Notes: generated by a model from the letters alone, not told the origin. A DNA stretch of 64,000 nucleotides from Thiobacillus sp. (GCA_030679915.1 JAUXRY010000022.1:1-64000); one strand, 5' to 3'; counted from the stretch's first letter, positions 8,174 to 18,167 are shown. Made by a program: numbers and translations.

Positions 8174-10363
8174 TCAGCGAATCGACAGCCGGTCGTCGAG
8201 AATGCGTGGCGTGATAAAGATGATCAACTCTGTTTTGCTGTTTTCCTTGCTGCTGGTCTTAAACAGGTTGCCGAACACTGGAATATCGCCCAGCAGCGGC
8301 ACCTTACTGACAGATGTGCTTTCCTCACCGTCGAATATACCGCCCAAAACCAGGGTCTCTCCATTGTTAACCCGCACTTGGGTCTTGACCCGCTTGGTGT
8401 CGATTGCGGGGATACCTGTAATTTCCGGGATATTGCGCACGGCGTCTTTTTGCACTTCGACCGTCAAAATGATCGAATCGTTGTTAAGAATTTGCGGATC
8501 AACCAGCAAACACAGGAATGCGTCCTTAAATGTGACTGTTTGAGTTAACAACCCGCCCGTTAACTGAGTTGTGATGTATGGTATTTGCGTGCCATTAAGA
8601 ATTACCGCCGGCCTCTGATTGGAAGTCAGCACACGGGGATTGGAAATCACCTTTCCCTTGTTGTCCGCTTCCAGCGCGCGCAACTCCAGACTCAGAAGGT
8701 TACCGTTGGCGAGATTCAACAAGGACAATGCCAGATTGCCCGCACCCACCACATCCGGCAGAGATTGCCCGATACCATCGGCCAAAGATCGATGTTGGTC
8801 GCCAAATAGATTTCCGGTTTTGGCTTGAACAAAACCCAAACGCGCGCCCAGATCACGGCTCCAGCCATCAGTCGCCACAACCACCCGCGCCTCGATCATG
8901 ACCTGACGAGCCGGCACATCCAACCGGACGAGCAAATCTCGTACCTCTTGAATCTTGCGTGCGGTATCAGTAATGATCAGTGTATTGGTTTTCAATTCAT
9001 AGGTCGCGCGACCACGCTTTGTGAGGACTTTCTGGTCGTTATCCCCCTGCCCCTTCTGCGAGGCCTGCGCTGCAGCCGCACCACCCAAGCCCTGTGCCTG
9101 CGCCGAGCAGTTCACCGAGTTGTTACCGGCGGAGGCGAGGAAGGCTCCGGCGGCAAAACCGTACAACATGGTCTGCGCTTCATCCGCCCGCATGTAGTTC
9201 ATCTGGATGTACTCGGTGGTCAGGGGTTCCAGATCGGCCACGGCCGACTTGGCTTCGAATTCCAGTTTCTCTCTGGTCAACAATTCGTCCTTGGGCGCGA
9301 TCCAGATCACGTTGCCATTCTGGCGCTTGTCCAGACCCTTGCTCTGCATGATGAGGTCGAGCGCCTGATCCCACGGCACGTCCTTCAAGCGTAATGTCAG
9401 GTTGCCATTTACAGTATCGCTGGCAATGATGTTGAGGCCGGTGAAGTCGGCGATGACCTGCAGCACCGAACGCACTTCGACGTTCTGGAAATTGAGCGAG
9501 AGCTTTTCGCCGACGTATTTGACCTTGCCGTCAGCGGTCTTTTTCTGGCCATCATCACTCTGTTTGACTTCAACAATGAAGCTGTTGTCAGTCTGATAAG
9601 CCGAATATTCCCAACCACCTTTGGGCTGAATCACCATACGGGTGTTGTCACCCAGTGTATACGTCTCAACGGTTTGTACCGGGGTTCCGAAATCAGCCAC
9701 ATCAAGGCGTCGCTGCAACGCTCTCGGCAGCGCTGCACCGACAAAGTCAACCACGATGCCATTGGCTTGCTGGCGAATATTGATGCCGGTCTGTGCATCT
9801 GACAATGTCGTCACAATGCGCGCTTCGCCCGCCCCGCCACGACGGAAATCAATGTCACGGATGCTGTGGGATGCCGCATCTGGCGCCGCATCGGCGAAGC
9901 GGGGACTCACATTTGCCGGCGCAGCGCCTGCTGTGAGATTACCCAGCGCGACGATCAAGGTTTTGCCTTCAATCTTCGCGTCGTATTCAACCGACTTATT
10001 CAAATTAAGCACGAGGCGAGTACGCGTTCCTGCCTGCACCACGTTCACGCTCGTCAACGGCCCCAAATTGGCCTCAACCGTATTTCGCCCCATCGCATTC
10101 CCCGTATCCGGCAAATCAAGCGCGATACGTGGGGGGTTTCCGACCGTAAATCCTGCAGGCTCGGCGGTCAGCGCTTTCTTGAGCGTCACCCGCACTACCA
10201 CCTTGCCGCCAGGCAGTGTGGTGGTTTCAACGCTTTGTACCGCGTTACCGGTGGGCGGCACATCAGCAGCGCGCACTGTAAGCGGAAGCACTAAACCTGT
10301 GAGTAAGGTGATCCCAATCAGTTGACGGGACAGTTTCTGGGCAATTTTCGGCAATGCGTTCAT
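8174..10363 (-). CDS. pilQ: Type IV pilus secretin PilQ
   Basis: A 729-residue outer-membrane secretin through which type IV pili leave the cell. It has a signal peptide, two AMIN domains in the first 270 residues (which bind peptidoglycan in related proteins), and an STN/secretin N0 region (LNFQNVEVRSVLQVIADFTGLNII). An N1 domain and the C-terminal secretin barrel follow, ending near TELIIFITPRILDD. A low-complexity Ala/Gln/Gly stretch lies between the N domains and the barrel. It is the last gene of pilMNOPQ, 31 bases after pilP. Confidence 0.96.
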   Translation of the reverse strand: MNALPKIAQKLSRQLIGITLLTGLVLPLTVRAADVPPTGNAVQSVETTTLPGGKVVVRVTLKKALTAEPAGFTVGNPPRIALDLPDTGNAMGRNTVEANLGPLTSVNVVQAGTRTRLVLNLNKSVEYDAKIEGKTLIVALGNLTAGAAPANVSPRFADAAPDAASHSIRDIDFRRGGAGEARIVTTLSDAQTGINIRQQANGIVVDFVGAALPRALQRRLDVADFGTPVQTVETYTLGDNTRMVIQPKGGWEYSAYQTDNSFIVEVKQSDDGQKKTADGKVKYVGEKLSLNFQNVEVRSVLQVIADFTGLNIIASDTVNGNLTLRLKDVPWDQALDLIMQSKGLDKRQNGNVIWIAPKDELLTREKLEFEAKSAVADLEPLTTEYIQMNYMRADEAQTMLYGFAAGAFLASAGNNSVNCSAQAQGLGGAAAAQASQKGQGDNDQKVLTKRGRATYELKTNTLIITDTARKIQEVRDLLVRLDVPARQVMIEARVVVATDGWSRDLGARLGFVQAKTGNLFGDQHRSLADGIGQSLPDVVGAGNLALSLLNLANGNLLSLELRALEADNKGKVISNPRVLTSNQRPAVILNGTQIPYITTQLTGGLLTQTVTFKDAFLCLLVDPQILNNDSIILTVEVQKDAVRNIPEITGIPAIDTKRVKTQVRVNNGETLVLGGIFDGEESTSVSKVPLLGDIPVFGNLFKTSSKENSKTELIIFITPRILDDRLSIR

Positions 10364-10394
10364 GTCAGCCTCTTTAGATATTCAGTACTACAAA

Positions 10395-10892
10395 TCATTC
10401 TTGCAAAATCAGGGTGCTGGTGCGCTCGGACCAATCCCCGGCGCTATCCTGAACAATTTCACGCAACGAAATTTCATTTTCGTTAATTTTCGTGACGAGA
10501 CCAAAGTTCTGGCCCACATAATTGCCTTTCTTGACGTGATAAATTGCTTTATCAGGAGTCAAGATCACAGCGTGAATTACACCGTTCTTCGACAACATGC
10601 CGACCATTTTCAGTGTTTCCAGAGAAAATGCTTCCAAAGGCTCTTTGGGTCGGTTCAAGTCGGGCTGCATTCCCCCGCCTCCCCCGCTTGACAGCTTTCT
10701 GGGTTTGAAGGGATCGGGCAGGTCAAAAGCATTGTAAGTAAACGGTTCAAATGCTTTGACTTCAGGCAGCGGGTCAATCTTCCCTTGCATATCTTTGCCC
10801 GTTTCATTCACAAAGTTCTGCAAATCATCCATTTCGCCGCCGCCGCAGCCGGTCAGGCTCAACACAATCACCATACAGGCCAGGCGCATCAT
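10395..10892 (-). CDS. pilP: Type IV pilus lipoprotein PilP
   Basis: A 165-residue lipoprotein with lipobox LTGC (Cys16). The family links the PilMNO inner-membrane platform to the PilQ secretin in the periplasm. The conserved region with DPFKPRK and the beta-sandwich end (GLVTKINENEISLREIV) fit PilP. A glycine run (SSGGGGG) marks a flexible linker. The start overlaps the pilO stop by 4 bases. Confidence 0.95.
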   Translation of the reverse strand: MMRLACMVIVLSLTGCGGGEMDDLQNFVNETGKDMQGKIDPLPEVKAFEPFTYNAFDLPDPFKPRKLSSGGGGGMQPDLNRPKEPLEAFSLETLKMVGMLSKNGVIHAVILTPDKAIYHVKKGNYVGQNFGLVTKINENEISLREIVQDSAGDWSERTSTLILQE

Positions 10893-11509
10893 TGCGGTTG
10901 CTCCTTGGCTTGTTGTTTACGCGAGATTGTCTCTTCGTCGTCCAGATACCGGTACGTTCTGACAACCGCGTCCATATTCATCACGCCATCCTTGGCCGGA
11001 CTCATGTTGATATCATGCAGCGTGACGATCCGAGACAGTTTCGCGACGTCACTCACGAAAGCGGCAATGTCATGGTAACCACCGGTTACTTTGACGCTGA
11101 TCGGTGTTTCGGCATAAAACTCGGAAACGGTTTCTGCTGCGGGCTTAAACAGTTCAAACTGCAAACCACGCCCCAAACCCGCCTGGTTCACATCCGTGAT
11201 AAGCGCATCCATTTCCTGTTTATTGGGGAGCTGCTTCAACAGAGCACCAAACGCCTGCTCAATATCCACCAGTTGTTTCTTGTAGGCTTCCAGATTGATA
11301 GCCTGATTTTTTTTGGTGGTGAACACGGCTCTCAGTTCGGTTTCTTTTTGCCTGGTTACATCCAGTGCTTCCATGTTGCCGCGCCAATCAAACCACCAGC
11401 CCGCCGTCACGATGGCCGCACACAACACAGCCAGTGCTACCAGCTTGGTTGCTAACGGCCAATCCGCCAAGGTTTTTAGATCCAGGTTATTGAGGTCGTC
11501 CAGGGTCAT
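10889..11509 (-). CDS. pilO: Type IV pilus inner-membrane protein PilO
   Basis: A 206-residue bitopic protein with a short cytoplasmic N-terminus and one membrane segment (about 22-43). A coiled coil (ETELRAVFTTKKNQAINLEAY) and a periplasmic ferredoxin-like domain follow. PilO pairs with PilN in the pilus alignment complex. It overlaps pilN and pilP by 4 bases each. Confidence 0.95.
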   Translation of the reverse strand: MTLDDLNNLDLKTLADWPLATKLVALAVLCAAIVTAGWWFDWRGNMEALDVTRQKETELRAVFTTKKNQAINLEAYKKQLVDIEQAFGALLKQLPNKQEMDALITDVNQAGLGRGLQFELFKPAAETVSEFYAETPISVKVTGGYHDIAAFVSDVAKLSRIVTLHDINMSPAKDGVMNMDAVVRTYRYLDDEETISRKQQAKEQPQ

Positions 11510-12084
11510 GCTTTGCCCCCCTTATTCTGCGTATCTTGTGGTTGTTGTGAAGTTTGCTTGACCGTCAGGACAAACTCGTTGGCACGCAGGTTATTGACAG
11601 TAGCCGACTTGATTTCGACCAAATTGACTGACTCAAACCAGGGCGAACTCTCCAGATTACGCATCAGCGAGGAAACGCGTGCGCTCGACTGGGTGTAACC
11701 ACTAAGCGTAACCATATCCCCAGCTTGACTGAAGGACTTCAGATACAACCCTTCTGGTAGCAGCCGTATCATCTGGTCAAATAAATGTACAACTTCAGTG
11801 CGATTTGACTGCAAGGTTTCCACAACCTGTTTACGCGCCAGTAACGCTTGAGTTTGTTCGCGGATTTTCTTGATTTCGCTGATCTGAATGTCGAGTTTGG
11901 CGATTTCCTGATCAAGGAACGCATTACGCGCATCCTGTGTCGACTGGCTTGCGGCAATAAAACTGTGTCCGAGCAGAACAACGACGACACCCGCGGCGAC
12001 AGCCATGCCAAGGAGAATATTGAACTGGCGCCGTCGAGCCGCGCGCGCAAGTTCTCGGTGAGGGAGAAGGTTAATGCGAATCAT
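11506..12084 (-). CDS. pilN: Type IV pilus inner-membrane protein PilN
   Basis: A 192-residue bitopic protein. The cytoplasmic N-terminus MIRINLLPHRE is the family's PilM-binding motif (consensus INLLP). One membrane helix (about 25-46), a coiled coil and a ferredoxin-like periplasmic domain follow. It overlaps pilM and pilO by 4 bases each. Confidence 0.96.
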   Translation of the reverse strand: MIRINLLPHRELARAARRRQFNILLGMAVAAGVVVVLLGHSFIAASQSTQDARNAFLDQEIAKLDIQISEIKKIREQTQALLARKQVVETLQSNRTEVVHLFDQMIRLLPEGLYLKSFSQAGDMVTLSGYTQSSARVSSLMRNLESSPWFESVNLVEIKSATVNNLRANEFVLTVKQTSQQPQDTQNKGGKA

Positions 12085-13169
12085 TGGGGGTCAAACCTCC
12101 GCATAGCGAGGCCGCAGGCGACAAACAAGGACGGCGCATCTGCAGTCAGCGCCTGGGGCTTGATTTTCGAGCCAACCGCCATATTGGCAAACGGATTGAC
12201 GACCAGCGTCGGCATTCCAATGCGCTGCCCTACGACTTCATCAATACCTGGAATCATGGCGCCGCCACCTGCCAGCAAGACCTGATCGACCTTGCGATAT
12301 TGTGTGGATGTCGTAAACAGTTGCAATGCCCGGCCGATTTCCATCGCCAGGGTTTCACTGTAAGGCTGCAGCACTTCGACGTCATAACTTTCAGGCAACG
12401 TACCCTTGCGTTTGGCATTTTCAGCCTCTTCGCTGGTCATGCCGTAGCGACGCGAAATTTCGTTGTTAAGCTGGTTACCGCCAAACCCGTGTTCGCGCAG
12501 GTACACCGACTCGTTGTCATGAAGAATGTTGATGTGCATGTTCTGCGCACCGACATCGATGATCGCTACGGTCTGGCCGGCGCCGCCACTTGGCAGCAGG
12601 TGAGCGATTTGCTCATAAGCCGTTTGTGAAGCGAAGGATTCAACGTCCATAATAAGGGCCGTCAGTCCGGCAGCTTCTGCCACGGCCACGCGATCCTCGA
12701 CTTTTTCCTTACGTGCAGCAGCAAGCAGTATTTGGACGTCATCAGGACTGCCAGGCGAGGCGCCGAGAACCTGAAAATCAAGGTTCACTTCATCCAGGGA
12801 AAAGGGGATCACCTGATTGGCCTCCGCTTCGACCTGATTTTCCAGGTCCAGCCCTTTCAGGCTGGCGGGCGCCAGGATCTTCTTGGTGATCACAGCGGAT
12901 GAAGGCAACGCAAGTGCAACGTTCTTGATCCGTGAACCCAGGTTTTTCCAGGCAGTGCGTAGCGTGTCAGCTACCTGATCGAGATTCGCGATATTGCCAT
13001 CCATCACCGCATCCTTGGGCAAGGGTTCGATAATATAGCGCTCGATTCGCAGCATCCCTTTGCCGGCATCGGACAATTCCACCAGCTTGACCGCAGTCGT
13101 GCTGATGTCCAGTCCGATAATCGGCAAGCCTTTGGCAGACAGCCAATCCAAGTTGATATTCAGGTGCAA
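12081..13169 (-). CDS. pilM: Type IV pilus assembly ATPase-like protein PilM
   Basis: A 362-residue cytoplasmic protein of the actin/FtsA fold. It docks the PilNO complex and the pilus motors. The phosphate loops are visible: GLDISTTAVKLVEL at the start, AIIDVGAQNMHINIL in the middle and LLAGGGAMIPGIDE near the end. It is the first gene of pilMNOPQ and diverges from the PBP1A gene across a 376-bp gap, as in many proteobacteria. Confidence 0.96.
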   Translation of the reverse strand: MHLNINLDWLSAKGLPIIGLDISTTAVKLVELSDAGKGMLRIERYIIEPLPKDAVMDGNIANLDQVADTLRTAWKNLGSRIKNVALALPSSAVITKKILAPASLKGLDLENQVEAEANQVIPFSLDEVNLDFQVLGASPGSPDDVQILLAAARKEKVEDRVAVAEAAGLTALIMDVESFASQTAYEQIAHLLPSGGAGQTVAIIDVGAQNMHINILHDNESVYLREHGFGGNQLNNEISRRYGMTSEEAENAKRKGTLPESYDVEVLQPYSETLAMEIGRALQLFTTSTQYRKVDQVLLAGGGAMIPGIDEVVGQRIGMPTLVVNPFANMAVGSKIKPQALTADAPSLFVACGLAMRRFDPQ

Positions 13170-13207
13170 GAGTTTTCCTTTACGCTTCTGTGAGTTGGCG
13201 CTGTTTC

Positions 13208-13236
13208 TTATTATTATTTTGAGATGCTAGCAACAA
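13208..13236 (-). promoter_or_regulatory. Possible sigma-70 promoter for pilMNOPQ
   Basis: On the minus strand, TTGTTG and TAATAA are spaced by 17 bases, about 40 bases upstream of the pilM ATG. The match is partial and the DNA is AT-rich, so this is a weak call. Confidence 0.35.
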
Positions 13237-13383
13237 CACACGGTTTTTAACAGTTTTTTTCTCGTCACACTTCAAGAGCTGAACATATGTGTCCAATTTC
13301 CAACACCACTAACGCCTATAATCGGCGGAAACTTTAGGCACGCTGGTTCATTTCAGTTGCAAGGCGTTTGAGTCAGGATGGCA

Positions 13384-13408
13384 GCTTGCCTTACAGTACA
13401 AGGCAAGC
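13384..13408. repeat. 9-bp inverted repeat in the pilM/PBP1A gap
   Basis: GCTTGCCTT (13384-13392) and AAGGCAAGC (13400-13408) are perfect reverse complements around 7 bases. With no T-tract it is not a terminator. It lies downstream of the TATAAT at 13317, so it would be in the 5' leader of the PBP1A mRNA or act as an operator. Confidence 0.5.
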
Positions 13409-13545
13409 AATGCGTTTAAGTTGCCATAAAAATCAATTCAAACAGCGGGTTACTGAGATGAATCCGCTGCACATCCCTAGGCGGAGCCGGGTCAATCGGC
13501 GCATATTTTCTGGGGACATCTGCCATCTCAGCAATAAGGAACACA

Positions 13546-16107
13546 ATGTTTTCGAAATGGTGGCACTACGCAATCGCCTTGGCTGTGAGCTTGGGCGTAG
13601 TGGGTACAGCACTGGCAGGCCTGGCTGCTGCACTGATATATCCCAACCTCCCGCCGCTTGAGGCGCTGACTGATTACAAACCCAAGCTCCCATTGCGGGT
13701 ATACACCACAGATGGCGCGTTGATAGGCGAATTCGGCGAGGAGCGACGCGCCTTCATCACCATCGACAAAGTCCCCGACTACATGAAGCAGGCCATCATC
13801 TCGGCAGAAGATGAGCGCTTCTACTCTCATGGCGGCGTGGATACGCTGGGCGTGTTGCGTGCGGCGGCATCGAACCTGTTATCCGGCGGCGCCAAAGAAG
13901 GTGCATCGACCATCACCATGCAGGTTGCGCGCAACTTCTTTCTGTCAAACGAGAAAACGCTGACCCGCAAGCTGTCCGAAGCCATGCTGGCGATGAAAAT
14001 TGAGCATAATTTATCGAAGGACAAGATCCTCGAGCTCTACATCAATCAGATCTATCTCGGCCAACGTGCCTACGGTTTCGAAGCCGCCGCACACGCTTAC
14101 TTCGGAAAAACCATGCGTGAACTGTCGCTGGCCGAGTTCGCTATGCTGGCAGGGCTCCCCAAGGCGCCGTCACGTTACAACCCGGTGGTTAATTTTCCAC
14201 GCGCAAAATCACGTCAGGAATATGTGCTGAAGCGGATGCGCACGCTCAAGTTCATTGACCAGCCAACCTGGGAGGCGGCTGTCAAACAAAAACTGGTCAT
14301 CCGCCAGAGTCGCCAGCAAACCGACGTGTCTGCCGACTACGCGGCGGAAATGGTGCGCCAGATCCTGTTCGAAAAATATGGCGAATCGATCTACAGTACG
14401 GGCATTAAAGTCGTCACCACCTTGAAAAAAGGGCAACAGGCCGCCGCCAACAAGTCTGTTTGGCAGGGAATCGCCGATTATGACCTGCGCCATGGTTATC
14501 GCGGCCCTGAGAAGCAGATCAGCCTGCCTGCCGACAAAGCGGCACGTGACGCTGCCATCGTCGACTTGCTAGATGATATTTCGCCGGTCAGCGAGATGCG
14601 GCCTGCCGTCGTCCTGAGTGCCGCCCCCAAACTGATCCGAGCGCAACTGCATGACGGAACGGTAGCTGAAATAACAGGAAACTCGCTCAAATGGGTGGCC
14701 AACTGGGTTAACAGCAAAAAAGGACGCCAGCTAGAACCAGGTGCAGTGGTACGTGTGCAATTGCTCAACAACAAATCGCAATGGCGACTGGCGCAGTTAC
14801 CGGAAGTCGAGGCGGCGCTGGTCGCATTGAATCCCGAAGACGGGGCCATCACTGCGCTGGTCGGCGGATTTGATTTCAGCCGCAATAAGTTTAACCGTGT
14901 GACCCAGGCATGGCGTCAGCCGGGCTCGAGTTTCAAGCCATTCATCTATTCGGCCGCACTGGAAAAAGGCCTGACTCCGGCGTCGATGATCGAAAACGCA
15001 CCCATCTCGCTCACAGCCGACGAAGCCGGTGGCACCGCTTGGGAGCCCAAAAATTACGACAGTAGCACCAGCGCCCCGGTGCGCATACGCACGGCACTCA
15101 CCAAGTCGCTTAACCTGGTTTCTGTGCGCATTTTGCAAGCCATCGGACCGTACTACGCACGCGACTACATCCGCCGTTTTGGCTTTGATCCGGCACGTCA
15201 CCCACCTTACCTGACCATGGCGCTGGGCGCGGGCAGCGTCACCCCGCTGCAGATGGCTGCGGCCTATGGTGTATTCGCCAATGGTGGTTTCAGTGTTAAC
15301 CCTTATCTCATTGACAAAGTGTATGACAAGGACGGACGCCTGCTGATGCAATCCAGTCCGCGCAAAGTGGGGGGAAACGCCCCACGGGTGATCGATCCGC
15401 GCAATGCCTGGCTCATGACCAATATGATGCAGGATGTGGTCCGCTATGGCACCGCTGCCCGCGCAGGTCAGTTGGGTCGCAGCGACATTGCAGGCAAAAC
15501 GGGGACCACCAATGATGCGCGAGACACTTGGTTCGCGGGCTTCAGCCCCGACCTGGTAGCGATCGCCTGGATGGGTTACGACCAACCGCGCTCATTGGGT
15601 CGAAGCGAAACAGGTTCACAATCGGCTCTGCCTATATGGATGAATTTCATGGGCGCCGCACTCAAAGGCCACCCACAAAAAGGCTGGCCCATGCCTAGCG
15701 GCATCATCTCGGTGCAAATCAATCCAGACACCGGCACACGCGTATCTGAATCGGTGTTTGACACAGTATTAGGTACGTCAACGCCTGGCAGGGCGGAATA
15801 TTTTTATCAGGAATTTCCGCCCGCCGATGCAACAGCCGTGGAGTGGAACTCCGAGTCCGATGGTTTCGCTGAGCCCGGACATGTTGCAGAACCAGTAATT
15901 CTGAATGAGCCCACGCCAGTGCCAGCTGTTCCATCCGTTCAGGTTCCCGTTACGACGGTAAAACCAGCACAACCCATTGGACAAATTGCCCCCGCTGTCC
16001 CGGCCAAACCTGCACCTGTTTCCCCGCCTAACCCAACGCCTGCCGGGGTCAAGCCGTCGCCAGGCACACCAACCAAAGCGCCGGTTACCGTCGGCAAACC
16101 GATATGA
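13546..16107 (+). CDS. mrcA: Penicillin-binding protein 1A (bifunctional peptidoglycan synthase)
   Basis: An 853-residue class A PBP anchored by an N-terminal membrane helix. The glycosyltransferase domain has EDERFYSH with the catalytic Glu, GASTITMQVARN and LELYINQIYLG. An OB-like insert follows, then the transpeptidase domain with SxxK at Ser461 (GSSFKPF), SLN (TKSLNLVS) and KTGT (AGKTGTTND). The last 90 residues form a Pro/Val-rich tail. It polymerises and cross-links cell-wall glycan in the periplasm. The divergent pilM partner is the usual neighbour. Its stop overlaps the next gene by 4 bases. Confidence 0.96.
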   Translation: MFSKWWHYAIALAVSLGVVGTALAGLAAALIYPNLPPLEALTDYKPKLPLRVYTTDGALIGEFGEERRAFITIDKVPDYMKQAIISAEDERFYSHGGVDTLGVLRAAASNLLSGGAKEGASTITMQVARNFFLSNEKTLTRKLSEAMLAMKIEHNLSKDKILELYINQIYLGQRAYGFEAAAHAYFGKTMRELSLAEFAMLAGLPKAPSRYNPVVNFPRAKSRQEYVLKRMRTLKFIDQPTWEAAVKQKLVIRQSRQQTDVSADYAAEMVRQILFEKYGESIYSTGIKVVTTLKKGQQAAANKSVWQGIADYDLRHGYRGPEKQISLPADKAARDAAIVDLLDDISPVSEMRPAVVLSAAPKLIRAQLHDGTVAEITGNSLKWVANWVNSKKGRQLEPGAVVRVQLLNNKSQWRLAQLPEVEAALVALNPEDGAITALVGGFDFSRNKFNRVTQAWRQPGSSFKPFIYSAALEKGLTPASMIENAPISLTADEAGGTAWEPKNYDSSTSAPVRIRTALTKSLNLVSVRILQAIGPYYARDYIRRFGFDPARHPPYLTMALGAGSVTPLQMAAAYGVFANGGFSVNPYLIDKVYDKDGRLLMQSSPRKVGGNAPRVIDPRNAWLMTNMMQDVVRYGTAARAGQLGRSDIAGKTGTTNDARDTWFAGFSPDLVAIAWMGYDQPRSLGRSETGSQSALPIWMNFMGAALKGHPQKGWPMPSGIISVQINPDTGTRVSESVFDTVLGTSTPGRAEYFYQEFPPADATAVEWNSESDGFAEPGHVAEPVILNEPTPVPAVPSVQVPVTTVKPAQPIGQIAPAVPAKPAPVSPPNPTPAGVKPSPGTPTKAPVTVGKPI

Positions 16108-16679
16108 AAAACCAGGACATGCGCCGCCGCATAGCACACGTGGCGGCGCGCATCCTGGCGGAGGATGGAAGCCTGGATTACGGTAGCGCGAAACGCAAGG
16201 CTGCTCGCCAGCTAGGCGCACCCGACAGTGACAATCTGCCTGACAACCAGCAGATCGACGAGGCCCTGCGAAGCTACCAAGCGCTCTATCAGGCTGAAGA
16301 AACGCGTGAGCAGCTGGCGTTGCTGCGCCAAGTCGCCATTGAATACATGGAACAGCTGGCGGATTTCGACCCGCACTTGACCGGCCCGGTACTCAACGGG
16401 ACCGCGGGCAGAAACACCGAGATCAACCTGCAACTCTTCACCGATGACCAGAAGGAGGTTGAGTTTCTGTTGATGCGACTGACAATACCCTATCAGACCG
16501 CCGAATACAGAATGAGCGACGCCCCCGGAAAGGTCTATCCACGCTTTATCCTGAATGACCTCCGCGCCCCGGTTGATCTGATTGTTTATCCCGCCACGGA
16601 CCTGCGGAGCATGAAGCGACTGCAGGCAGATGGCAGGCCGCGCCGACTACGCCTGACCCAAGTGCGGACATTGACTTGA
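16104..16679 (+). CDS. Conserved protein of unknown function
   Basis: A 191-residue soluble protein coupled to the PBP1A gene by an ATGA overlap. The N-terminal half is helical and charged (MKNQDMRRRIAHVAARILAE, then AAEETREQLALLR-like helices); the exact middle reads YQAEETREQLALLRQVAIEY. The C-terminal half (NTEINLQLFTDDQKEVEFLL, later VYPRFILNDLRAPVDLIVYP) faintly resembles a nucleotidyltransferase-like fold. Similar betaproteobacterial proteins have been mislabelled as UDP-N-acetylmuramate-alanine ligase; no ligase motifs are present. I do not assign a function. Confidence 0.75.
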   Translation: MKNQDMRRRIAHVAARILAEDGSLDYGSAKRKAARQLGAPDSDNLPDNQQIDEALRSYQALYQAEETREQLALLRQVAIEYMEQLADFDPHLTGPVLNGTAGRNTEINLQLFTDDQKEVEFLLMRLTIPYQTAEYRMSDAPGKVYPRFILNDLRAPVDLIVYPATDLRSMKRLQADGRPRRLRLTQVRTLT

Positions 16680-16701
16680 ATGACGCACTCATAAAAAATG
16701 T

Positions 16702-16717
16702 TGGCATGAATGATGCT
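16702..16717 (+). promoter_or_regulatory. Probable sigma-54 promoter of the sugar transferase-prsK-prsR operon
   Basis: TGGCAT-GAATG-ATGCT keeps the invariant GG and GC with the correct 10-base gap and lies 36 bp before the GTG start at 16753. Two positions differ from consensus. PrsR could use it to control its own operon. Confidence 0.55.
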
Positions 16718-16752
16718 AATCAACTCCCCATGACTCAATTTAGCGAACACCA

Positions 16753-18147
16753 GTGATCCGGTTCTTTCGGCACTATGTGCCCCTTAACTTATTGATACTG
16801 GTGCTGATCGAAGCACTGATATTGGGCGGCGCCATCTACGCTGGCGTCAGCGCGCGCTTTTTGGAAATCGGCACAATTCCGTCGGAATTAACCCCGCTTT
16901 TACCCAAGGCACTGACATTCGCAGTCGTTATGCTGGGATTGATGACCGCCAGCGGCCTGTATGACCTTGAATGGCAGGGCGGCGCGCGCGTATTGTTGCA
17001 ACGCCTCAGCCTGAGTTTCGGCATTGGCTTGCTGGCCATGAGCCTGCTGTTTTACGTCTTCCCTGTCTTGCTGGTCGGCCGGGGAGCCTTTCTACTTTCA
17101 TTTGGCCTTGCCCTGCTGGGCATATTGCTAAGCCGAACTTTATTCCTGCGCTGGTCGCGGGTGGGCGCATTCAAAGCCCGCGCACTGGTTATTGGTACCG
17201 GCAGCCGCGCCGCCCAGATCGAAACCCTGTTGTCAGATCGCGGTCATGCCAGCAATACCGAGGTGATCGGCTATGTTCCCATGGGCGGGAGTCATCATTT
17301 CGTCGACCATGTCCGGATTATCAACACCGAGGAGTCTTTGGCCGACCTGGTTACACGTCTGCAAATCAGTGAAATCATTCTGGCTGTGCGTGATCGTCGT
17401 GATGGCGGCATTCCCGTACAGGATCTTCTTAGATGCAAGCTGCGCGGCATCCGTATCCTGGAACTGTCCAGTTTCTTCGAGCGCGAAAATGGTCATTTGC
17501 AACTCGATTCATTGAATGCCAGCTGGATGATTCTGGCTGAAGGCTTTTATCAGGGCATCTTGCGCGACACAGTCAAACGCCTGTTTGACCTGGTAGTCAG
17601 CGCTGTCCTGCTAACGGTAAGCCTGCCCATCATGGCGCTTGCCGCGCTGATGATCAAACTGGAAAGCCATGGTCCCGTGTTATATCGTCAGGAACGCGTT
17701 GGACAAGGGGGCGACAATTTTACCATTTTCAAATTTCGAAGCATGTGTGTCGACGCGGAAAAAGATGGGAAACCCAAATGGGCACGCCAAAATGATGACC
17801 GGATCACCTTTACCGGGCGACTCATCCGGCGTACACGCATTGATGAACTTCCGCAGGTTTTCAACGTATTCTTTGGCAATATGAGCTTTGTGGGGCCGCG
17901 CCCCGAACGCCCCTATTTCGTACAGGACCTCTCTCAGAAGATTCCCTATTACGGCGTCCGTCACACCGTCAAACCTGGCATCACTGGCTGGGCGCAAGTA
18001 CGCTACCCCTACGGGGCAACCGATGAAGATGCCATGCACAAGCTGCAATATGATCTTTACTACGTCAAAAACCACAGCCTGTTTCTCGACCTCATGATCC
18101 TGTTTCAGACCGCACAAGTAGTGTTGTGGGGAAAGGGTGTGCGCTGA
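16753..18147 (+). CDS. XrtA/PEP-CTERM-type exopolysaccharide sugar transferase (EpsB-like)
   Basis: A 464-residue membrane protein that transfers the first sugar-phosphate to undecaprenyl phosphate. There are four N-terminal membrane helices, a Rossmann-like middle (ALVIGTGSRAAQIETLL) and a membrane re-entrant helix. The bacterial sugar transferase domain follows: GPVLYRQERVGQGG, FKFRSM, RIDELPQ, MSFVGPRPERP and VKPGITGWAQVR. The length and the link to prsK/prsR match the TIGR03013 subgroup of PEP-CTERM loci. The start is GTG. An ATG at 16730 is out of frame and runs into a stop. Confidence 0.92.
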   Translation: MIRFFRHYVPLNLLILVLIEALILGGAIYAGVSARFLEIGTIPSELTPLLPKALTFAVVMLGLMTASGLYDLEWQGGARVLLQRLSLSFGIGLLAMSLLFYVFPVLLVGRGAFLLSFGLALLGILLSRTLFLRWSRVGAFKARALVIGTGSRAAQIETLLSDRGHASNTEVIGYVPMGGSHHFVDHVRIINTEESLADLVTRLQISEIILAVRDRRDGGIPVQDLLRCKLRGIRILELSSFFERENGHLQLDSLNASWMILAEGFYQGILRDTVKRLFDLVVSAVLLTVSLPIMALAALMIKLESHGPVLYRQERVGQGGDNFTIFKFRSMCVDAEKDGKPKWARQNDDRITFTGRLIRRTRIDELPQVFNVFFGNMSFVGPRPERPYFVQDLSQKIPYYGVRHTVKPGITGWAQVRYPYGATDEDAMHKLQYDLYYVKNHSLFLDLMILFQTAQVVLWGKGVR

Positions 18148-18167
18148 CCGCGCATCCCTGATCCACA

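Larger units (their letters stand above)
13170..13545. other. Divergent intergenic region between pilM and the PBP1A gene
   Basis: This 376-bp gap holds the divergent promoters. I see a weak minus-strand promoter for pilM, a TATAAT at 13317-13322 on the plus strand that could be the -10 of the PBP1A gene, and an inverted repeat at 13384-13408. No coding potential is convincing here. Confidence 0.6.
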